Assembly (NCBI GenBank): GCA_006937955.1
Contig: SSNP01000013.1
Coordinates: 7,736,394 to 7,800,393, forward strand
Length of the DNA stretch: 64,000 nucleotides
Source of the DNA: Pachypanchax playfairii
Lineage: Eukaryota > Chordata > Actinopteri > Cyprinodontiformes > Aplocheilidae
Reading direction: 5' to 3'
This document shows, one piece after another, positions 51,601 through 60,600 of the stretch (position 1 is its first letter; every line of letters begins with the position of its first letter). Position numbers and translations under genes: made by a program. The notes beneath the pieces are model-generated. The model saw only the letters and a list, made by a program, of their open reading frames with translations, was not told where the DNA came from and did no database searches.

Positions 51601-54600
51601 CCTCACCTGTCCACACCATCACCTGTCCACACCATCACCTGTCCACACCCCTTCACCTGTCCACACCATCACCTGTCCACACCATCACCTGTCCACTCCA
51701 TCACCTGTCCACACCATCCCCTGTCCACACCATCACCTGTCCACACCCCTCACTGTCCACACCATCACCTATCCACACCATCACCTGTCCACACCCCTCA
51801 CTGTCCACACCATCACCTGTCCACACCATCACCTGTCCACTCCCCTTCACCTGTCCACACCCCTCACCTGTCCACACCATCACCTGTCCACACCATCACC
51901 TGTCCACTCCCCTCACCTGTCCACACCATCACCTGTCCACACCCCTCACTGTCCACACCATCACCTGTCCACACCATCACCTGTCCACACCATCACCTGT
52001 CCACACCCCTCACTGTCAACACCATCACCTGTCCACTCCCCTTCACCTGTCCACACCCCTTCACCTGTCCACACCCCTCACTGTCCACACCATCACCTGT
52101 CCACACCACCACCTGTCCACACCATCACCTGTCCACACCATCCCTGTCCACACCATCACCTGTCCACACCCCCCCCTGTCCACCCCCCCCCCTGTCCACA
52201 CCATCACCTGTCCACACCCCTCACTGTCCACACCATCACCTGTCCACACCCCTCACCTGTCCACACCCCTTAATGTCCACACTATCATCTGTCCACACCA
52301 TCACCTGTCCACTCCCCTATACCTGTCCACACCATCACCTGTCCACACCATCACCTGTCCACTCCCCTTCACCTGTCCACACCATCACCTGTCCACACCC
52401 CTCACTGTCAACACCATCACCTGTCCACACCATCACCTGTCCACTCCCCTTCACCTGTCCACACCATCACCTGTCCACTCCCCTTCACCTGTCCACACCA
52501 TCACCTGTCCACACCATCACCTGTCCACACCCCTCACTGTCCACACCATCACCTGTCCACACCATCACCTGTCCACACCATCACCTGTCCACACCCCTAC
52601 TGTCCACACCCCATCACCTGTCCACACCATCACCTGTCCACACCCCTTCACCTGTCCACACCATCACCTGTCCACTCCCCTCACCTGTCCACACCTTCAC
52701 CTGTCCACACCATCACCTGTCCACACCCCTTCACCTGTCCACACCATCACCTGTCCACACCCCTCACTGTCCACACCATCACCTGTCCACACCATCACCT
52801 GTCCACACCCCTCACCTGTCCACACCCCTTAATGTCCACACTATCATCTGTCCACACCATCACCTGTCCACTCCCCTTCACCTGTCCACACCATCACCTG
52901 TCCACACCCCTCACTGTCCACACCATCACCTGTCCACACCCCTCACTGTCCACACCCCATCACCTGTCCACACCATCACCTGTCCACTCCCCTTCACCTG
53001 TTCACACCCCTCACCTGTCCACACCATCACCTGTCCACACCATCACCTGTCCACACCCCTCACTGTCCACACCCCCACCTGTCCACACCATCACCTGTCC
53101 ACTCCCCTTCACCTGTCCACACCATCACCTGTCCACACCCCTCACTGTCCACACCATCACCTGTCCACTCCCCTTCACCTGTCCACACCTTCACCTGTCC
53201 ACACCATCACCTGTCCACTCCCCTCACTGTCCACACCATCACCTGTCCACACCCCTCACCTGTCCACACCCCTTAATGTCCACACCATCACCTGTCCACA
53301 CCATCACCTGTCCACCCCCCCCCCTGTCCACACCCTCACCTGTCCACACCCCTCACCTGTCCACACCCCTTAATGTCCACACTATCACCTGTCCACACCA
53401 TCACCTGTCCCCTCCCCTTCACCTGTCCACACCATCACCTGTCCACACCATCACCTGTCCACTCCCCTCACTGTCAACACCATCACCTGTCCACACCCCA
53501 CCTGTCCACACCCCATCACCTGTCCACACCATCACCTGTCCACACCCCTTCACCTGTCCACACCCCTTCACCTGTCCACACCATCACCTGTCCACTCCCC
53601 TTCACCTGTCCACACCTTCACCTGTCCACACCATCACCTGTCCACTCCCCTTCACCTGTTCACACCCCTCACCTGTCCACACCATCACCTGTCCACACCA
53701 TCACCTGTCCACTCCCCTCATCTGTCCACACCATCACCTGTCCACACCTTCACCTGTCCACACCCCTCACTGTCCACACCATCACCTGTCCACACCCCTC
53801 ACCTGTCCACACCCCTTAATGTCCACACTATCATCTGTCCACACCATCACCTGTCCACTCCCCTTCACCTGTCCACACCATCACCTGTCCACACCCCTCC
53901 CTGTCCACACCCCATCACCTGTCCACACCATCACCTGTCCACTCCCCTTCACCTGTCCACACCCCTTCACCTGTCCACACCCCTCACTGTCCACACCATC
54001 ACCTGTCCACACCCCTCACTGTCCACACCATCACCTGTCCACTCCCCTTAACCTGTCCACTCCCCTCACCACTCCACACCTTCACCTGTCCACTCCCCTC
54101 ACCTGTCCACACCATCACCTGTCCACTCCCCTCACCTGTCCACACCATCACCTGTCCACTCCCCTTCACCTGTCCACACCTTCACCTGTCCACACCCCTC
54201 ACTGTCCACACCATCACCTGTCCACACCCCTCACTGTCCACACCCCATCACCTGTCCACACCATCACCTGTCCACACCCCTTCACCTGTCCACACCCCTT
54301 CACCTGTCCACACCATCACCTGTCCACACCCCTCACCTGTCCACACCCCTTAATGTCCACACTATCATCTGTCCACACCATCACCTGTCCACTCCCCTTC
54401 ACCTGTCCACACCATCACCTGTCCACACCATCACCTGTCCACACCCCTTCACCTGTCCACACCCCTTCACCTGTCCACACCATCACCTGTCCACTCCCCT
54501 TCACCTGTCCACACCATCACCTGTCCCCTCCCCTTCACCTGTCCACACCATCACCTGTCCACTCCCCTCACCTGTCCACACCCCTTAATGTCCACACCAT

Positions 54601-57600
54601 CACCTGTCCACTCCCCTTTAGAAACTGAGCAGTTCATCGTATACTTTTGGCTGTCTGATCCAGTGTAACGTCTGTCTTATCTTGTCCAGTCTTGTTTTTG
54701 TCTCCTTGATCTGAAACTGACCTCGTCTTTGCTCGTTTCTCTGGATTTTTGTTTTGTGTATTATTTCTGACCCTGTTTCTGTTCACCGGCTGCCTGCACC
54801 ATGCCGGTCCTCGTCCGTCTGTTAGATTAATGTTTACTGAAGTTCTGACCCGCCTGTTTCTGAACACAAGGAAATTTGACTTTCTTTTCCTGGATTCTCT
54901 GTTTTTAATGGTTTTTAGACGTCCTGTGTTCAGACCTCAGACTGGTTTAGCAGACCCCCTCTCTACCCTTCCCCAGAGGATGTTGAGTCATTGTCAAGAA
55001 TTCTGCTCTGTGTTTTATAACATCAGTAACTGTCTGCAAATAAATATTTAAGCTGAGGTCTGAAATAGGCATAAATTGGAGTTAATGTAATTCTCACTAT
55101 TTGCTTTTGTTCTAATTTAATGTTACATTTTGTGTCTGAAGCAGATGAAAAAGTTAAAGTGTAACTTCCCCCCAAATCAACTTTTTTTGGCTGACAAACT
55201 TCATAAATGAGTGTTTAATAGTCTCGTCTACATTTCTGGGTCTTGCTTTTGGTATTTTTGCACGTTTTTATGAAACTATTCATTTTATACCAAAAACCAT
55301 TAGTGGAGCGCCCGCTTCAGGTTTAAATGTTACACTGCACTTGAATTTGAATCAGGCATTGCTATTGGCTGAAACCTTATTTTCTTTAATCGCGACGTCA
55401 TGTTTCTGCCGCTGCTGAATATAAAAGTTGCAGCGTCTCGGCCACACCTCCGCTCAGTAGTGAATGAGTTTGAACAGGAAGTGGATACGGACGTTATCAG
55501 AGTTCATTTTAGTGTCTGTGATTGTGTGAAAACATGTTTTTAGTACATTACTGAAGGGTTTTCTCTTCATGCTGAGATACTTTGATTTACTCTCTGAAAC
55601 ATGCTTTTATTGCGGACAATAATGTGCAGCGGTCGCACTCGCAGCCTGATGAGGCTGAGTCACAGATATTACACGAGCTAATCTAAATTTAGCTTTTTGC
55701 TTTGATCAACAACAATATACTATGAAAGGACAGGTCCCATTCTAAGACTACTACGAAGGGACAGGTCCCATTCTAAGACTACTACGAAGGGACAGGTCCC
55801 ATACTAAGACTACTATGAAGGGACAGGTCCCATTCTAAGACTACTACGAAGGGACAGGTCCCATTCTAAGACTACTACGAAGGGACAGGTCCCATTCTAA
55901 GACTACTATGAAGGGACAGGTCCCATTCTAAGACTACTATGAAGGGACAGGTCACATACTAAGACTACTATGAAGGGACAGGTCCCATTCTAAGACTACT
56001 ATGAAGGGACAGGTCACATACTAAGACTACTATGAAGGGACAGGTCCCATTCTAAGACTACTATGAAGGGACAGGTCCCATTCTAAGACGCTGAAGCCGC
56101 TGCAGTACAAACCATCAGCTTGAGAAACGGTAGTGCGGTCGCGCGCGCAGCTGCACCTGTTTGCAGAGTCACACGATGTAACTGGAGCTAATAGCGTTAG
56201 CTAACAATGTACCAGTAGAGAAGTGCCTCATTCTATGCCGCCAATCCGCTGCAGGGCGAACTACCGACTTGAAAAGATACAGATCAGAGCTGCTTGTCTC
56301 ATCCAAATATTCCTCCATTTCACCCGTCCCTCTCTGTCACAGCACAGAATGCCACGCCCCCATAGTCCGCCAGCCACTCCCATTTATCATGTCATCTTTT
56401 AAATCTCAGACTGTATCCGGGGCGGTAAGTTACACTTTAAATAATTTACTGAGAATTGTCCTTATTTTAATGAAAAATGCTGCAGTTTAACCATCTAAAT
56501 GTGTGAAGTTGTTGTCATCAGATCTTACTTTTCATTGATGTGGTGGATGATGGTTACAACCAAACCCAGGATGGAAAAGGAAAGTCCCACGATGGAGATC
56601 ACACCCAGGGCTTCTGCATACTCATAGTTCTCTCTGTAAGACTGAAACACATTCAGACCTGTTCATGTGGCTCCTGCATCATCCTCCTCATCCTCCTGAT
56701 GGAGCTTGTTCTACAGCGTCGTGTTTCAGATCTGTGATATTCACCCAGAGAGCAGCGAAGTTGGTTGTGTGGTTGCAGAAACATCTCAGGACTCCGTCTG
56801 AGGCATTTCCTTTGGAGCATCCGTTAGTGCTCCATTCCTGTAGGTTGTAGTTCCAGAACACGCAGGAGAAGTCGTGCAGAGACGTGTTATTCAACAGCTG
56901 AAACAACAGAACCAAAACATTTACTCAGACATGTTTACAGTGACACACCTGATTAACTCTGTTCAGGTCGTTTACTTACAGCTGGTCTGAACAGCAGCTC
57001 CACATGCTGCGGCACCACAGAGCGCTCCGGATCCCCCACGCTGGCCGACAGGACCCTGACAGTGGCCCGGCGGCTCCGGTACAGCTTTGAGGGAAAGAAA
57101 AGGTTGTTCCGGTAGAGGACAAAGCCCAAAGAGACATTTGAGGGGTTCTGATAACCACTGACACTCGATCCTGACACCACAGACACAAATTCACACACTT
57201 TAGATTTAATAACTCTCAGTTTGTATATCTGGAACTAAACTGAACCTGAAATATCAAACGACTGTACAACCTAGATTTATCTGTTAACTCCATTAAACGT
57301 GCAGATTATAATCCCAGTTTGTAAAATCTGCTGCAGGAAACTCACCAGTCGGGAATTTAACATAAACCAGCGCGTCAGCTATGAATCCGTTCTCCACGTT
57401 GACCTTTGACACGTTAGTGTTCAGCTGAATCCTGTTAGCCACAAAACTGCCAGAAGTCCCTGAATGCAGCACAGCAGAAGATTCAAACACCATCTTTGTT
57501 TGGCGTGTATGTGACAGCCGGGTCACGTACACAGACGCCAAACGCTGACAGGATGGAGTTAAACACCATCAGAGACATTCCGTATTTGGTTGTATAACGG

Positions 57601-60558
57601 ATCACATACCTGTGAGGGAGGTGAACTGGACTCCCTGAGAGTCTGCAGTCTGGATCTGGGCTGACTGGACCACCAGATTTGGTTGAACCACCTGAGATGC
57701 TGATGCGTTGAGACTGAGGCTGAGGTTTACTGAAAGCTGATCCAGAGTCAAGGTCAGGCTGGAAGCACATTTCCACCAGCGTTAGTGATGTTTCAGGTAA
57801 ACCTTCAGGAACTGGTTCAGGTGAGAGTCTGGTAGCTTATGTAATAAGATCTGAACTTTGAGTTGTTTGTTTACCCCTGTGTGGCGCTGTTATCCTGCCT
57901 ATCATCCAGTACGCTGGTGTTGAGCAGCTGGCTGACTGTAGCGACTGCTGCTACTCGGACATTCTGTAAACACGAATCAGAACTCAATGCCACTGAAAGA
58001 ATACGGGTCAAACCAGAACCTGATGGGAACCCGTTTTACCTCGGTGGCGTTTGGAGACAGCAGCAGCGTGTTGGCAATCTGAGCTGCGGTTGTGACTTTT
58101 TCAGCCGTCAGCTCTTCAGGTTTGGACGTTAGAATCTGAGCGCTGACTGCCAGAGTCTCTAAATCTGCTGCACTAGTGAGCTACAACAAAAATAAAAACT
58201 TCAACAACATTCTTCTCCGTGTGATCAGAAACAAAACATCAGAATCTTTTTATAGGAAAATCAAGCGGCTCTCACATTTTGTTGAATACTTTCGAGTGTC
58301 ATGTCACACTTAAATTCCCTTGGAGAGTCAAAATAAGGGGATCCGTTTCTGAGCAAACATCTGGTTGAAGCCAGAGGTTTACCAGCTGAGTGGAGATGGG
58401 ACAGAAACATCAGAACATGGTGGTCCACCTGCTGAATGGATGTAACTATAAAACTTACCTCCAGCTGTTTGTTCAGGACATTTCTGCTCTGAATAAGCAA
58501 ACCAGCCTATGGGCGTGTGTGGGAAACTGAAATGACCCAACGTGGTGGCATTGCAGGAATTTCCTACAGGAAAAGGTTTTACTTGAATAAACTGTGTTTC
58601 ATTAGAAGGTTCAAAACGTCACAAAGTTCATCTTAGACAGAAAATGACCGAAATGAAGTTTGTTGAAGATGTTTCAGACTTCCTGTGTGATCAGACAAAC
58701 TCTCAGCATGTAACAGTCAGACATCAACTGTAGAACCTTCAACCCTGATACTGGATGATAACTAGCGGTCTGATTAGTAGCCGCTATGCTGGAAATTCAA
58801 CAGTGACACATTAAAATACAGTGGCTTGTAAAGTATTTGACCCCCTTGAACTTTTCTACATTTTCTCACATTACAGCCACAAACATGAATCAATTTTATT
58901 GGAATTCCAAGTGAAAGACCAATACAAAGTGGTGTACACGTGAAAAGTGGAATGAAAATCATACATGATTCCAAACATTTTTTACAAATAAATAACTGAA
59001 GAGTGGTGTGTGTGTGTGTAATTATTCAGCCCCCTGAGTGAAACTTTGTAGAACCACCTTTTGCTGCAGTTCCAGCTGCCAGTCTTTTAGGGTATGTCTC
59101 TACCAGCTTTGCACATCTAGAGACTGAAATTCTTGAACATTCTTCTTTGTAAAACAGCTCCAGTTCAGTCAGATTAGATGGACAGTGTTTGTGAACAGCA
59201 GATTCTGGATTGGATTTAGATCTGGACTTTGACTGGGTCATTCTAACACATGGATATGTTTTGTTTTAAACCATTCCATTGTTGCCTTGGCTTTATGTTT
59301 AGGGTCGTTGTCCTGCTGGAAGGTGAACCTCCGCCCCAGTCTCAAGTCTTTACAGACTCCAAGAGGTTTTCTTCCAAGATTGTCCTGTATTTGACTCCAT
59401 CCATCTTCCCATCAACTCTGACTAGCTTCTCTGTCCCTGTTCTCTGTCCCTGCTGAAGAGAAGCACCCCCAGATCATGATGCTGCCTCCACCATATTTGA
59501 CAGTGGGGATGGTGTGTTCAGAGTCATGTGCAGTGTTAGTTTTCCGCCACACATAGCGTTTTGCATTTTGGTCTCATCTAACCAGAACACCTTCTTCCAC
59601 ATGTTTGCTGTGTCCCCCTCATTGCTTGTGGCAAACTGCAAACGGGACTTCTTATGGTTTTCTATTAACAATAGCTTTCTTCTTGCCACTCTTCCATAAA
59701 GGCCAACTTTGTGCAGTGTACAACTAATAGTTGTCTTATGGACAGATTCCCCCACCTGAGCTGTAGATCTCTGCAGCTCGTCCAGAGTCACCATGGGCCT
59801 CTTGGCTGTATTTCTGATCAGTGCTCTCCTTGTTCGGCCTGTGAGTTTAGGTGGACGGCCTTGTCTTGGTAGGTTTACAGTTGTGCTATACTCCTTTCAT
59901 TTCTGAATGATTGCTTGAACAGTGCTCTGTGGGATGTTCAAGGCTTGGGAAATCTTTTTGTAGCCTAAGCCTGATTTAAATGTCTCAATAACTTTATCCC
60001 TGACCTGTCTGGTACGTTCTTTGGACTTCATGGTGTTGTTGCTCCCAACATTCTCTTAGACAACCTCTGAGGTCGTCACAGAGCAGCTGTATTTGTACTG
60101 ACATTAGATTACTCACAGGTGCACTCTATTTAGTCATTAACACTCATCAGGCAATGTCTATGGGCAACTGACTGCACTCAGACCAAAGGGGGCTGAATAA
60201 TTACGCACACACCACTTTTCAGTTATTTATTTGTATAAAATGTTTGGAATCATGTATGATTTTCATTCCACTTCTCACGTGTACATCACTTTGTATTGGT
60301 CTTTCATGTGGAATTCTAATAAAATTGATTCATGTTTGTGGCTGTAATGTGCTAAATACTTTTACAAGCCACTGTACGAAGGATATTCCAAAATGTAAAA
60401 ACATGTTTTATCAGCTCTTACCGACTGAACATGTCTCTCCAGTCCATTCATCAGGACAGATGCAGACGCCATTCTCCTCAACCCCACCATTCAAACACTC
60501 CACTGGTGCAGGAGTAGGAGTAGTAGTAGTAGTAGTAGTACTAGTAGTAGTACTAGTG

Positions 60559-60600
<42 letters not shown>

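Noticed and set aside
47922..54628. Frames of up to 756 codons with His/Pro/Ser/Thr repeats
   Set aside because: Minisatellite in an adgrg7 intron, antisense to the gene; one frame even reads through the N gap.
57461..57541. Longer version of the 57346-57459 adgrg7 exon
   Set aside because: The open frame continues upstream, but the alternative acceptor there would break the frame with the preceding exon.
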